Assembly (NCBI GenBank): GCA_033026295.1
Contig: CM065181.1
Coordinates: forward strand, 9,457,001-9,521,000
Direction of reading: 5' to 3'
Source of the DNA: Channa striata
Lineage: Eukaryota; Chordata; Actinopteri; Anabantiformes; Channidae
DNA: 64,000 bases
Below the pieces are notes generated by a model, which worked only from the letters and a program-made list of their open reading frames with translations, did not search any database and was not told the DNA's origin. Positions 1 through 15,600 of the stretch are shown piece after piece; position 1 is the stretch's first letter, and each line of letters opens with the position of its first letter. The position numbers and the translations under genes are program-made.

Positions 1-1207
1 AAATGAGGTCTGTGGGAGCTGAGAGGTTAAATCAGTGGTCTCACAACCAGAGGAGTTAATGTCTATGTTACTGGAAAAAATCAGCTCTTTTTAATATTTA
101 AAACAAGGATGGGTGGAATTAATGTACTGGGAAATGTGTCTAAAAATCGGAGCAACCCACGTAGAACTATCACCTATCTCTGTTCTTCCCAGCAGCAGTA
201 TGGAGCATTTTAGCATCTTTTAGCTCAATCTTTCGGTTGTGCAGGTGGTAACCTTTACCAGTGGGTTTCATCAGCCTTGTCAGCAATGGTGGGCAATCAT
301 TTTCACAAACACAATCTCAAACAAACCCAGATATTACAAAACATATCCGTCAACCTTTTCCATACTTTAGAGCTTTCCGGTGTTTATTTCTACCTTTCAT
401 TTACTTGGTTACTTTTCATTCACATGGTGCCTAATTGATCCTCCTCTTTACCTATTACTAGGTCACTGCACCACATGACTTTTTATCTCATCTTTTTTCT
501 CAGGAGTAAGTGAAGACCCAACCAGAGCTCAAATTCAGTGAGCATAACAGAAACACGACTTCAAACAAAAGTTTTCTGGATGTGAAAACACCTTATTATT
601 TTAGCCAGTGTCATGTTTGCAGCTTGCTTTTGCTGTGCACAGACATAAATTAAAAGAGGTTCATGCTTTCAAAAGAAAGGTAGAGAACAACCTTTTAAAT
701 GTTAATTATTGCCAGTGTTAGTTAGTGAAATTTATGCTTTACTCTGCCAGATGTTTGCAGTGCTATGGGCCTGTGGTTGCCAAGGTACTGGCACTTGGAC
801 TGTCTGGGGTTCTTGAAGGAACAAAATAATGAATAGTGTAATCCTATAGTTTGGTCTGTGGGGAGTTATAATATTTTTCCTTCTTGCCTGGAGTCTGAAA
901 ACACACTGGGTTGGTTTTCTTTATGTCTCTGTCTTCATTGTGAAGATATGTTAAACAGCCTTTGGGGAACTTTACCACAGCGTTTCTTTTATTTTAAGAG
1001 GATCTGTGAATTGAGCTACAATATAAGCCAAACTAAACTCACTGCTCATTATTTTTTTAACTGCAAGGACACCCATGGATTTGTCTAAGTGTGGGTAAGC
1101 AGGAAAAATACGATTATCCAGCCCCCTCAAAACTTTAGGAATAGCAACATCACCTCAGCTCATTCTCCTCCTTCTCACATCTCCTCTTCCTTCCTTTTCA
1201 CCTACAG
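1..1207 (+). other. kcnh8: kcnh8 intron 1 (3' part)
   Basis: No match to the expected first kcnh8 exon, which would encode the PAS cap, was seen here, so that exon lies upstream of the window. The short open frames are unsupported. Confidence 0.7.
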
Positions 1208-1441
1208 ACAGCAACTTCATCCTGGCCAATGCTCAGGTGTCAAAGGGCTTTCCTATTGTCTACTGCTCCGATGGCTTCTGTGAGCTTACAGGCTTCTCCA
1301 GGGCAGAGGTCATGCAGAAGAGCTGTGCCTGTAAGTTCCTATATGGGCCTGAGAGCAGTGAAAGCATCATACTCAGCATTGATGACGCCTTGGAGGAGCG
1401 CAAGGAGTTTAAGGATGAAATTATGTTCTACAAAAAGACAG
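1208..1441 (+). CDS. kcnh8: kcnh8 coding exon 2, PAS domain
   Basis: The acceptor ends in cctacag and the donor is gtgagg. The exon encodes NFILANAQVSKGFPIVYCSD and continues to EIMFYKKT, the eag-type PAS core that docks on the channel's cytoplasmic domain and slows deactivation. It enters with two bases of a codon begun in the missing exon 1 and leaves in phase 1. Confidence 0.92.
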
Positions 1442-3589
1442 GTGAGGCTTAGTTGTTGGTTCAGTTTCTGTTATACTTCAGTAATTCCATTCCTTCCTTT
1501 ATCATTGAATGTTGACGCTCTTTTGTGCTCATGCTCTCATTACCACAAAACGCAGTGTCTGTGCTTCCTCTACCATTTACCAATTAGGTGTTGAAACCAG
1601 AGCCAAGTAGACAAGCACAGAGGCCATTAGGAGAGTGCACAGACAGAAGGATTATCATTTGGGACTTTGCCTATATATGTCTATAAATGGATGGTGATTC
1701 TCTGTGGCTATTTCTGAAGAAGCACCATTTAAATTTTGCAAAGACATATCCATGGATGAATGAAGTACTGGTTGTGACGAATGGATATATAACATTTTTA
1801 CTGGCTCCTTCTCATTAAGGGTGATTACACAAAGCAATCAGTCACCAAGTCCCCCAGTTATTATTTAACACTGAGACACATTAAACTTTCATAGCTGTCA
1901 GCTAGTGACTCCTTAACCCTGTCTGCTTCAATTACACTGAGCCCAATAGCTACTGTAGCTATGATGTGGCGTGGTTTGGTGTGTGCCTCACTGATTAGCC
2001 AGCTGGCAGTGAACAAAATGGAGTCAAAAATAATGAGTGCAGGGATCAGTGGATACACGCTCGCTATGATGTGAGGTGGGGGCATGAGCCTTTAAGATCA
2101 TTACATTGTTTTCTTTACTGTTATGTATCCTATTGTTTTTCTGTTTCGGAATAGATTCTATTTTAATCTATCAAAAAAATAAGTTAAAAAGATGGAGAAA
2201 TTAGTCATTATTATAATTATAATAACTTTTTAATTAATTTTAAAGTTTGGTTGCATGTGTGTTTGGTTTGAATTTCACTGCAGTTGCCTAAAACAGGCCA
2301 AGAAATTACTTGTTATATCATCTGTGCAAGCTTAATTTGTACAGACTACACAAGTGTAACACTTTAGATTAAAAGTACGGTATTGATGTTGGAAACCACT
2401 GTGTCATTATAAGGTCCATTTAATAGATGTTCTGATCTTATTACATAATCGTTTGCTAGTTGATTTTTCCTCCAATGGCTGGTAAGATTTGAAATTAAAA
2501 ATGTGGATAAAATATCCTCAATATTAGGTCCTTTTAGCAGCTGCTCTGGTGTCTTTGATTGTACAGTATCACACAAAAGTTCACTCTTGATATTTTCTAC
2601 CTCTCAGTCTAAGCTTTTAAATGAACACACACACAAATGGAAATTTGAACATTTGCAATTCCACAAAATCTGGGTGAACTTACAATCAGACTGATTTGGA
2701 AGTTTTAACTCATTCTATTAATTTAGCCTCAGATTGTGTTCATAGTAGCAATTTCCTCCTGGGAAGATTTACAGTTGTTTTGTTTTTTCATAACCAGTGA
2801 TGTATCTGACATCATTTTCAGCTGACACTGAGAGCACATAGTATTTTTCACACTTTCCTATAAACACTGATATAACCATCAACTGCCACAACAAGGAACT
2901 GATTTGAACTGCACAAGCGAGACATGTGGGCAGAGATTAAGATGTCTGAACGTGTGCTACCAAACTCCACTGTGTGACATTACCCAAACCTCCACAACAG
3001 CTACACGAGCTGTGGGATGGTTTGTGATGCGACATATTCTTTTAAACTGACCAGTACAGGTATGATAGTTTGTGTTGAGTCACCTTTCTGCACTTTTGAT
3101 TTGATTGATTTGTAATAGAGATTCAGCAGGCAGCTCACTGAAGTTTGCATAGACACACATTGTTAATACCATCACAGATGTGACTGCCTGTGCCACCCTG
3201 CCGCTCGCTTTTCTGTCTTTTCTGTCACCTTCCCCCTTATCCTTTCCCCTGCTGTTGCCTATCACTTTCTTCTCCCTCATGGCAATATCATCTTCTTTTC
3301 TTCTATTCCTTTTGCCATATCCACATATAACAATTTGTGCCAGTTTGTCTATCTATTTTAATTGCTTATCTTGCTCCTTCTTTCCCTGCCTCAGCGTTTC
3401 CGTGGCGTCTCATCCCTCTCTTTTTGTCTGTCACAGCCGAGACCTGAAAGTAAATGTAGCTGATTGACTCAGTTTGTTATCCATCTGTCTGACTGAGAAA
3501 TAAGAAAGCTGCATGTTCGCAATCAGCAACGCTGTTTCTCTCACTGTGTGCTTGATAGTGCTGCCTTGTCTCGCAGACATGCAGATATT

Positions 3590-3625
<36 letters not shown>

Positions 3626-6600
3626 GGGAGAGAGAGACAAAAGAATCCTATGCCTGAGTCATCACCAGGCGAGGAAGTTTTAGTGAGTGGGGTTGATGGG
3701 AGGGATTTCATGGGAAAACCCTCTTAATCAGCAAGTAATTTCTGAATTAAAGATAGATTTTCACTTAGACAGAAGACGACATTTTGAAAATATTTATTAA
3801 AAGAAAAACTCTCAAATTAGGTCCCCTACAGATTCACTCACTTCAATAAGTAATCAAGCCTAAAATCTGCTGTGGTTTGATGTGGATTAGTCTGTATTTG
3901 ATGGAATTAATTCATTTTTATCTTGTTCAAACTAACCCTGGCATAACTAGAATTCCCAAGATGCTCAGTTTAAGATGTTCCTGTAAGAACCCAAATTTAA
4001 AAAGTTTATCCTCTGTACAGCTGTCTGTTTGGGACACGGGGGGAGTTACACAGTTTGGGACAGTTTACGTACACTTACAGTACACATTCAATCTTTTATA
4101 CTTTAAATACATAAGCAGTATTTATTAAAGTGTGAACAAATGAAGTTATATTTTTATATTATTTCACAGAAACACACATGCTCACGGATGCTGACCTGCT
4201 ATTCCTCTGAAAAACAATCTATTTAGCCGGAGATGGGATCTCAAAGTTGGGTTCATCTCTTGCTGTGCCTGAGGAGCATGTACTTAGTCTATTTAAAGGC
4301 TCTGCTTCTCCCGAGGGACTTTCAGCTGCAGATAGGCTTACTAATAAATCTGGAAATATGTGGAACTGTTGCTCTAAGCACATAAATACTGTACACACTG
4401 GCATACACAAAAAATTGTAAATCCAGTCTCAGTTTAATCAAAAACGGTGTTTAAAAAGATTGTTTGTCCCTTTCAGCTGAGCTGTTCTGGTGCCTGCTGG
4501 ACATTGTGCCAATTAAGAACGAGAAAGGAGATGTGGTGCTCTTTCTGGCTTCATTTAAAGACATTACCGACACTAAAGCCAAAGCCATCCAGGAGGACAA
4601 GAAGGAAGGTCAGTGCGGTACAGTAATGTGTGGCTATGTCGTTATTATTTTGAATGGATTCTAATGGTTTGAAGAAAAGAGAAGAAATACTCACGTTTTA
4701 TAAATGGTGCTGCAGTTTTATACTGTACGCAAGGTGGTTAGTGTAGATGGCAAAGTGCAGAACAACTAGACTGATGGTTGGGCTCAGCCAAGAATAATGC
4801 CTAACACAACAGTAACTTTGTTTTGTCTTTGTTAGATCCTCATAAATAGAAAAAGCACTTAGTTTTATTTCCAAAATCAATTGCCTCAAATGATAATATT
4901 ACGATCAATGAGACCTAAGCTAAAGCTAAAAACAACCTAGAAGAATGAACGAATGTGTGTGTGTGAAGACGGCAAACTGCCCTTTCCCATCTTAGGCCTG
5001 CCTCCCCTGGATTTTCCTAATTATTCTAATTACTGTAAATAAGGGAGAACAGAAAGCAGAAAGCAAAGTTATTTTTGCCCACATAATGAAATGCTTTTCA
5101 TAGAAAACGAAAGAGGCAGCACGCCTTCAGATAGAGACAATCGCCCAACTATAATAGGTTTGCATCTGACTAGCTTGTTTAAATAATAATATGCCTTATG
5201 AGTCTCATAAAACATGAGCATTTCAGTGCAGATGTAGCAGGGATGTGCTTGTCTACAGTATGTGTTTTAATACAAATAACAATATAATCATTATAATGCT
5301 GAAATTGAAAATGATCAGCCATCTGAGCATATATATGTCCACCACACTGACCAAACACTGATATATATATATATACAGTGGGAAACACTGGCGTCTACAG
5401 TTTCTTCTCTTCTCCCCTTGTCTCCTCTCCTCTGAAAACTTATTCTCACTTTTTCTAGCTTTCTAGTGCTTTTCTCACCTCTATCCATCACCTCAGTTCT
5501 TATCTATTCCAGCTGCCTTTACAGTGTCTCCCCTCTCCTATCTTCTCTATATGCCTTAGCTCACCCAGCAATTTATACAAGACCCACTCTTCCCCACCCA
5601 TAGTTTCCATCTACCCCATCATGGATGGCTATAAAAGTGGAGGGAAATTCATTAGATCTAAAAATAATCATGTCGCTATCTCTGTGCTCCTGCCGTGTCA
5701 CATTCTCCAAGGCTGCACCATGTTATGAATGGGTCCTGTCTGTTCGCCTCATCGGGGTCCGTCCACACACTGCCAGCACACACCAAAGAACACACATACA
5801 CACACACACTTTCCGAAGTTTGAAAAAGGACACTCACAAGCAGTTATCACTTCTATTTGCCAGCTTTGTTATTGCCGTTATCTCCCTTTGAGCCAATCTG
5901 GCCTTAGTCCTTTCCTGTGGGTTCACAGCAGTGAGAATGGGGCTCAGAACCCAGCAGCAATAAAGTGCCTTCTCCCATTACCCAACTCCTAAGTCTAAAC
6001 ACATGACTTCTGCGCTACCCACTTTATCCACTTCAGCAATGCAATTGGAGGAAACTCATAAACGAGCACTCCCACAAACACACATACAAACCCACCTAGT
6101 AGCAATCTACCGTAACAAATTTACGACCGTAAACTTTACCGCCTCTCTGCCCCAGCAGCTACTTGTCAAAGCTGTTATTGTGCTGTTACGCTGGAGATAT
6201 TGTTCATGCAAAAATACATAATCAGCCAATATTTACGGCTTAATATTATGAATCACAACAACTAACACGTTCTTGACATTTACAAAAGCAAAAATAACAA
6301 AAGACATTTTTAACCTCTCAGAAATTGTGTTAAGTTGCTCAAAATGACACGTTTAGCTTTTGCATATTAATACTTCTTATTCAGGAGTGAATATTGTGTA
6401 TTTCATCAGTCATCAGAAGTTAGCTGTGGGGGGTAAAGTATTGTAGGGGGTGTGTGTACTAACGCCTGTGTGTTTGTGTGTGTTTACAGAGCGACGCCGC
6501 AGCAGGGTGAAAACGGGCTCTCCATTCAGTTCAGCTCGACTACGGAGCAGCACAGTGCTCTACCACATCTCCGGTCACCTGCACAGCAGAGAAAAGAGCA

Positions 6601-9600
6601 AGATTAAACTCAACAAGGTGTATTCAGACACTTCAAACCATAGGGGCAGAAAGTGGGTGAGGGTAGACAGCACAACATAGGAAGCGAGAACATAGCTGCT
6701 GTAATGGGAGCACTGTTGAAAAAAATCAAGGAGCAGGGAGAATACGGTGAATATCTTTGTGTTGCATGAGCTGAGGCTCTTCATCACAGAACGGTTTCCC
6801 TCCTTCAGGTTGACGTGTTAGCTAGGAGATGACTTTTAACACCCAGCAGATTCAAGGCAGCATCAGTATTCACGGAGATCTGTGTCCACCTGATCGCTGG
6901 AATAAGTCCAATAATCAATCTTGCTTTGTTATGGTGTCCCTAGAAAAATGTTTGAATTCTGTTTTGGTGCTGATTTTATTCCAGGTCAGTAGCTAGACAT
7001 GAATCATTTGGTGCTGGATGAGATTGTGGTTGCCTGCTGTGGCTAGTAACAAAGGGAATGAGAATGAACTAGGACACGTAAGTTGGGGGTCATGTAATGT
7101 GAATTTGTCCCTGGCAGGTTGCCTTCTTCCCATAGTGCATTGAAAAGGAAAATGTGATTCATCAGACTTGGCCACCTTCTTCCATTTCTCCGTGGTCCAG
7201 TTCAGATGCTTGTGTGCTTATTGTAGGCATTTTGGTGCTCGACACAGCCCAGCTTGGGACCCCTGACTGCTCTGCAGCCCTGTACAACCCCTAACTACTC
7301 GTAATACACTGTGTGTTCTTTCTTTCTTTTCTTTTTTCAAACAATTTGAGCTACAATAGCAGTTTGGCCTTTGTCAAAGTTGTCAAATCCATACGCTTTC
7401 TCGTGTTTTCTGCTTCCAATACAGAAATGTCAGAGACAAAATGTTCACTTGCTGACTTAAATATCCCACCCATTTCCAAGTGCCATGATACACTGTTGTG
7501 ATACGTCAGCATCAGTGCCACAATGGGAAGGTCACTTCTGGCCTGTAAGCAAATACAAGTAAATGCAGGAGCTCCAGTTTTCTGGAAAGAAATGTTCACA
7601 TTCGTCAACTGATGTCAGTGAATCGATTTTATATTAAAGTGCTTATGATCTAAGTGTAGGCTGCTAGACACTAAGAGAAGTACTTGTCGGGAAACAACTA
7701 ATACAACATAATGAATCATAAAAACTCATAATTGTCGAGTCCATGCTTGACTAACTTGAGTTTTTATGACTCCTCACGTCTCTTGAGTTTCTAGCAGCCA
7801 ACGGTAACTCTAGACAAAACTTTTTTTGTACTACACTTAGAGAATCATCTGTTTAATAAAAAAACTATGTATTAAAGTCAGTATAGACAAAGGAAAAGTT
7901 CAATTGTTTTATATAAAATATATATATATATATATACTTACCCATACCCATATACTTGTTTTGTTTTGTGGCTGCCCTTTTATGGCAACTAATTTCCATT
8001 TAAGCAGCCAAGGTGTGATCACCATACTGTGTATTAAATCTTTTTTGTGTTTACTGCCCTATTAGAAATATGAATACCGGGCAGTTAATTAGAGCCATTG
8101 TTGTGTTGCCGTCTGGCATCTACAATTAAACACAACTCAACTCTAATTCACTTTATTTAAGCTGCCCGTTGACTTTAAGTCTTTTCTGTGTGATAGCAAT
8201 GATTTGACTTTATCTGAGAATGAGAATTTAAAGGCAGCAGGTGTGTGTTTTGAACTCCTTTAACTCTTATTTGTCTCAGTAGGATAGTAGATGTAACTTT
8301 GTGTCTTTACCTCTTATCCTATTCTGTCCAGAATGTGTTTGGAGATCCACCTGCTCTGCCAGAGTACAAGGTAGCAGATGCCAAGAAGTCCAAATTCATC
8401 TTGCTTCACTACAGCACCTTCAAGGCTGGCTGGGATTGGTTGATCCTTCTTGCCACATTTTACGTGGCTGTGACGGTGCCCTACAACGTGTGTTTCATCG
8501 GCGATGATGATGACCTGACGCGCAGCACGACTGTCAGTGACATCGCAGTGGAAATACTGTTCATCATAGGTTAGTTGTTAGCATTTGGTGAGAATCAATT
8601 CACTGATTCATTCAATAGCAGAGATACAAACGTAAAGCCAAATCTCTACTTAGTGACATAATTAAACTTAATGCTTTATGTAGACTACGATGGATTGATT
8701 CATGACATCAGGGCAACTTAAAAACCCAAACTCTGCATTTTGTGTTTTCCTTTTAGACATTGTTTTCAATTTCCGCACCACTTACGTCAGCAAATCGGGC
8801 CAGGTGATCTTTGATGCTCGACAGATTTGCATCCACTACCTGACCACATGGTTTATTATTGACCTGGTCGCCGCATTGCCCTTTGATCTGCTCTATGCCT
8901 TCAAAGTCAGCGTGGTGAGTAGCCATTGGTTGGCTGTAGTATTTTACTTGTGCCACTAAACTAGAGGTATTTCATTGCTGTAAACTACACATTTTAACGA
9001 GCCAGTAAAAAAAATTACATACAAAACAAAAAGAAAGAAAAAAATTATAAAACAGAATTCATACTTTAGGCACAGGCTGAAAGACCATAAATTTGAATAT
9101 TACTGTAAAAACATCATGATTAATGGATTGCCCAGTGAGAGACACGGTCTGTAATCCTCTTCACACCATGATGGATTGAAAAGTGCAACACCTGCAACAT
9201 ATCTGTTTTTCCATAAGAACAGATTACATGGATTGTTTCCAGCGCTGCTGTAGCGCTTGTGATTTTGTGTATTGATTTCACATACTGTGGTTTCCAGTGT
9301 TGCTGGGAAAACAATCAAATATGTATCATTAAAGCCTCTTTCTGTTCTGCCTGAGTCAACTACATCGCCCCCTTAAGAATAGTTGAGTGGAGGAAGACAC
9401 GGAGATCTGGAGCAATTAGGTAGACCATCTTGTCTTGTCTCTGGCTGAGTGATATCACCCAATGGAAGCACTAGGGAGGGTTGATTGGTTGTTTATGGAG
9501 GTTTTTTGCTTTCTAGCCTCTAATTTAGAGAAACAGATGCTTTATGTTGTCTGTTAAAATGTAAAAAGGTGTCTGTATACAGGGTTAGATACAGCCAAAA

Positions 9601-12600
9601 AACTTTTAACCTCATATTTACACATGTGAACAAATACAAAAATACATATTAAGTGTTAATCATTGTGTAGTTAAAAGAAATCACACAAGTCAATTTTAAA
9701 CAATGTGTTAAGGATAAAAGGTGAAATAAGTAAATTAATGCAGATAAATTATTATTTGATATGATTAAGTAAATTAATAAAAATGAAATAACTGAAGAAA
9801 GCGGTTAAAAGACACACAGTGATAGAGAAGAAGAACCGAAGCAAGAGTAACAGGAGTGGCCAACAAAACTATGAAGATGAGAAACGTAAGGAAACTTTGG
9901 GCACATTGACGGGCTGCTCCAGGTAAAGGTGATTGTTTGGTTCTAGACTCTACTAATGGAAATGCCTCCTGTTCACAGTAGGTTGGGATTGTGATGTAGG
10001 GCTGGTAGGCCAGAGGTTGGCCAACAGCTGCTAGGGAGAGCAGCAGTACAGTCTCTCTTCTGTGTGGGTTCCCCTTATAGAACAGTAATATTTGTTGTTA
10101 TTGGCCTGATGCTTCCACATCAATTTAAAAAACAAAAATTACCAGAACCAGTTACATTGTTTGATTTTGAGATTTACTTGATAGTGTTAACTTAATACTC
10201 TCAAAGTGTTAATGTAACTTTACACTAGCAATTTTACTCGATAGGGTACAGGTCTGTTTGCAGGGCGATATTATTTCTGTAAAGTTATAGCCAGGTGTGC
10301 ACAAACACAACCTTAAAAAGCTGAAAGAAAGTAAGCAATCAGGCACAGTAGCTGATGTAAATTTCACACCTGATGAGCAGAGGAAATGAAATTGTGAATG
10401 TCAGCAGTGAGATGGAAGTGAAAGAGGGAAAAGTTGAAGGAGAAAGTGGCGGGAGATGTGTGTGCACGAGTGTATTACTGTATATTGCTTACTGCTCAGG
10501 CTGCTGAAGGAGAATGGGATGTGGCGCAGCCTGCTCTCTCCATAGGTGGGATGCAGGGTGGTGATGGATGTTGCAGAGGAGATGGAGCTTCTCCCCAGGG
10601 CTTGGTAGGAGGCTTCATTACCCCTTGTGCTGCACCAGTTCTTTATTTCTCCCAGCAAGAGTGTGGAAAAAACTGCCATAAAACATGGTGAAGTGCACAT
10701 GCGGGAGCGGCTCTGATAAGGACTGTCCACACATCCTCTCCTCTTATTGTAGCTTGTAAAAACACTCCAATTGTGTAATAGTCTCTCCCTTTTTTCTCTA
10801 TGCAGCACACATCCTCATGTTAAGGTTACAGACACCCTCTCTGTCCTACCTCCCTCTAAATAATAGCTGGCGCATATGTGCATGTACCTGTGTGTATCTC
10901 CGTTGGGGATACACTGTGGCAAGTCCCAAATGATGGACTGTTGGTGGCGATTGCCTGAGGAGCAGGTGCACAATGGATGACATTCGCATCCCATCTACAC
11001 CCCATAAATGTGGGAATGATGTAAAAAAAGAACAAGTCAGTAGAGAGAACGAGAGGGTTTGTGCCAAGAGATGTTTAGTTTGTGTCGGACTGAAAGAGGT
11101 AACGATTAAAGGAGAGAGCAAGAAATGACAGAAAATAATGAAAACTGTAATGAGGGAAATGCTGTGGGGCAAGCAATCGAGGTTAAAAACAACAGCAAAA
11201 CAAAGGTACCTGTGAACAAGCGCCTGATTGCTCTAATTAGTAGTTTTATAGTCAAGGATCCTTCATCACAATGTCTGCTTATAGATCCTATTGTTGGTGT
11301 TTTTACAAGCATTTGTTAAGTTCTATTTATAAAATCTAAGGCATGATTCAGCTTGGTACGAATGTTTCTGCACCTTTTGGTCCTCCGGTAAAAAACATTC
11401 TTAAGCCTCTAATTTTATAATACTTTATTATTTAAAATGATTAATAATTACATTTATTTATCTTCTTTATTGACTTTACATTAGTGCCTGTAATATTTGG
11501 TCCCGTTAGCCAAAGTCAGGAGATAATATACATAATCATTAGAACATAATCAGATTATTTGTATAAATATTGTACTTACTCCACTCTTTTTATGTGACAG
11601 TTGTAGTTACTAGTTAGTCTGCAGATTCAAATTTAATATACAACTATGTTTTTTTAGCAATATATATCATAAAGCAAAGAGGTGCTAACAGGCAGTGTTG
11701 ATATACAGCAATGAGACTAAATGTGTTTATTTTCATATTAAATATGGCAACATTAGGTGCAGTTTAGGTGTAACATATGATAACTGTGAAGCTTACCGGC
11801 TTCAGGAAATGCCCTTTGTGACAAACCTGCAGGAAATTAATAAATTTGCCATCTGCATCCTAAAAATAACTCACTTCGAGTCACTGGTCTTTACCCCCAG
11901 GTGTCCGTGGTCCACCTGTTAAAAACGGTGCGTCTGCTCCGTTTGCTGCGGCTTCTTCAGAAGATGGACCGCTACTCGCAGCACAGCACGGTGGTCCTCA
12001 CCTTGCTGATGTCCATGTTCGCGTTGCTGGCCCACTGGATGGCCTGCATCTGGTACATCATCGGCAAGATGGAGATGGAGGCCAATGCCTTCAACTGGGA
12101 TATTGGTGAGTACAGGAAAGAGAAACCAAGTAATTCTCTTAAATTCAAAATGCCCTGAACTTCTTCTGGTATACTGCATCTGCTTTTTTGCCTCCATGTC
12201 AAACATCATATTATGTCTATGTTGACACAAAATCTGCTGATTGATCACAAACTATTACATGGAACTGGCCACTCATTGCATCACAGTAATCCTTCTTCTA
12301 CCTCTTAGCTTTTTGTGTTCAGATTTTGTTTCAGATTTATCTCAATTATCACATGCCAAAACGCTGGAGCAATGCAGCTTCACTGCTCATTATCCCCAAA
12401 TTACCAGTCATTGTGAAAAAGCTATTGATTCTTATGTAGATTATAGTTTTTAGGTAATAACCATCCATCTTAAAGTGAGGCCAAATGAATAACACGACAA
12501 TCCTCATGGATCAATTAAAAAGACACCAACTGATCGGGGGTTGGAAGCACATAATACCAAAGTGTCTTTGCCAATAACAGTGTAATGGGCTCAGCGTGCT

Positions 12601-15600
12601 GTCGTATTGTGAAGAAGGCGTTTGCAGTGCAGTAACACTGCATGTTAGTTACATTAAAAGCGTGTTTTCAGTTTATAGTTTCCTCAATATTTAATTCTAT
12701 ATTTATTTATAATTTAGTTATAAAGTGTCATTGAATGGAAACTTGGATGAACCAGCTGCATACAGTTGCTTATGTGAGTTGATTCTTCTCGTAATTAATG
12801 ATGAAGCTTCCAGCCTCCCCCCTCAGTCTCCGGGCACCACCTCTAATAAGGCCCACTGGGCTGATCTCGGGTCAGTATCGATGAGCTGCAAAACTTGCAA
12901 TTACAGCGTCCTGGTGTCTTCATAACTGGTTCTGGGTCAGCATTGACTAGGTCATGAGAATGATTCAGATTTCTCCATACCAATTACTGCATCTCAGTGT
13001 CATAAAATAACAGCTCAGTGCATGAGGCAGGATTAATGTATTGTATCCTAATTATGTGTTTCTGATGCTGAACTGAGCATTGAAGTCAGGGAGCTTCCAT
13101 CCAATTACCATTCATCAGTGTCTGCGGGAGACTCTCCTGGGATCGGCTGCATGTCTCCACTCTGTACTGACCAGAGATCAGTTCTGGTTCCTGAGCATTT
13201 GCTCTGCCTCCACTGCTAAAGCCACTGTTCTGGATGTAGCACGGGGGGAGATCACTGCTTAGCACCAGTAACCCACCGCACTCAGCTTTGTCTGCATCTC
13301 GCCTGCATGGTTCATTACACAGGCTTTCAGATAACCACTGCTGCTCTTATTATTTATATAAACTACAGATTGTGTGTAATTACATGGCACATTTGTGGTG
13401 ATAACTTCTCATTCCTTGGGAGTATAAGAAAAAGAATTGTGTGAATGGGGTGTGTGTGAAAAATAGTTTTGATTCTCTCAGTAATTACTGCAGATACTGC
13501 TCAGTACAAATTGGGTATTTTGAAAATTGTTCCCCAACATCTGGCTCTTAATGGCTACTATGGAGTTATGGTGTTAACTTAGAAAACACAATGAAAGTGC
13601 ATTGGTAGTAACGTTAACCATTCACCCATGTGTCCTTTCTTCCATCGATATCCCCGCTCCCACCATGTAGGATGGCTCCATGAGCTCGGGAAGCGCCTGG
13701 AGTCACCGTATTACGGCATGGGAAGTGCGAATGGAACCAGCAACAGCCTATCCATCCGCAGCGTTTACATTGCTTCCCTCTACTTCACCCTCAGCAGTCT
13801 GACTAGCGTGGGCTTCGGCAACGTGTCAGCCAACACTGACGCAGAAAAGATCTTCTCTATTTGCGTCATGCTAATAGGAGGTAGAGCGAACTCATGCAGA
13901 AAACACACACAATCTCATTTAAAGTTTGTTTTTTGAGACAGTTCATGGCACATGTCACTATGATCACCTCCGTGTTGTTTGCAGTTGGTTTGGTGTAAAT
14001 TCTGCCTGCCTCCTTCTTCTTATTGAAAAACCATAAACAAGCAATTTAAAATAGTCTTCAGTTATGTCACTAAAGAATAAGTCTTTCATCAATTCCACAC
14101 CAAAAGGTTGAGGCATGAGCAAAGAAATGGTTAAAAAGGCCCAGTTAACCCAAATCACGTAAACAATTATTTCTGTAGAAATAATCCTTGTAATATGTTT
14201 ATGCACTTTTTAAATCAGATCAGCTCCTCTTTCCTCTGACATATTTGGGAGGAGCAGTGTTTTGAGACATAATTTGATTACATAAATTGACAGTTTCTCA
14301 ATCAGAAAAGAAATGTTTGTTATGTATATTTGTCCTTGAATCTACAGTACTCTGCGATAATCTATCAAAAGTGGAGACCACTGTAAATTTTACAAGGTGT
14401 GACAGCAAATCATATCCTTCTATATTTCCTGGGGCTGTATACAAGGATTTAGTGACGGATTGCTAAGGGATTTGAGAGACGTCTGTTTGGTTTGGAAGAT
14501 ATGAAAAGACAGAATATTTCTGGTCATTTCGGCCCCTCTAAATGCAATATTGACTTGGATTGAGGAGGCAGGTGGTCCGAGTAATCCCAGTCATCCCATT
14601 AATGTTGAACTGCTGTCCCCAGTTACTGTCCTGCTATGTCTCTTACCACACTTTGATGAATATTCCTCTGTTGAAACTAAGCATCTGCCATTAACAAACT
14701 GTAGCACCCAAAGGATTCTGATATTTTTGTTCCCCTGTCTTGGCAATTCCAGGGCCGTTTATTTAAATTCTATTTCTTTTATGCTTATGCTTCATTATCT
14801 TTTTTTAAATTTTTTTGCTTCCCTCTTTTTTTTCTCTTCTCTTTTTTTCATCTTCCAATCTGCAGCACTGATGCATGCCTTGGTCTTTGGTAACGTGACA
14901 GCCATTATCCAGAGAATGTACTCACGCTGGTCCCAGTATCACACCAGAACCAAAGACCTTAAGGACTTCATACGCGTCCATCATCTGCCACAGAGCCTCA
15001 AGCAGCGAATGTTGGAGTATTTTCAGACAACTTGGTCGGTCAACAACGGCATCGACTGCAACGAGGTACCAAATGAGAACTGAATCTGTTCTAACAGAAC
15101 AGCACTAGCATATACAGAACACGACAGCTGTTGTAAGTCCTTATCCTCCTTTTTTACTGAAATTATGTTTTGACACATCAGCTATGTGCTTCTTTGAAAG
15201 ATCACATTCTTCTCACTCCTCACACATCAGCCACGATCAAACGCATAATAAAAGTTGTTTTTCCTCAGCAATGACTAAGAAGTTAGAGACAGAATGAAGT
15301 AGAAATATGCTGCAAAACAAATTTTATCATGGGGGAGGTGATGTCCACAACCTCCAAAGTCAGACACACCGAACAGCCCTCTGGACGTTTAGAGGGAGGC
15401 TCACCCTTCCAACCAATTAAAACATGCCAGTGATTTCTACTTGATTAGAAAGTTATGCATCATTCTCCTTTATTGAAATTGGATAATGACTAATAACTGA
15501 TCCACTGCACTAATAACTCTAGTTGCAGATTGTAGCTTTAGAATGTCAATTACTTTATAAATGCAATAGTTACACCTTGACTTGCTTAGAAAGCAAAATG

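Larger units (their letters stand above)
6618..8331 (+). other. kcnh8: kcnh8 intron 4
   Basis: Non-coding. It carries a probable dispersed repeat (about 7140-7320), a nested inverted-repeat structure (7650-7840) and a TA repeat (7919-7936). Confidence 0.75.

Noticed and set aside
10401..11312. Cluster of overlapping frames in kcnh8 intron 6 (both strands)
   Set aside because: No recognisable domain, no splice phase link to neighbours, and frames on both strands of the same DNA.
14550..15083. 177-codon frame around kcnh8 exon 9
   Set aside because: Only 14,866-15,065 is coding. The rest is read-through into the upstream intron's polypyrimidine tract and past the donor.
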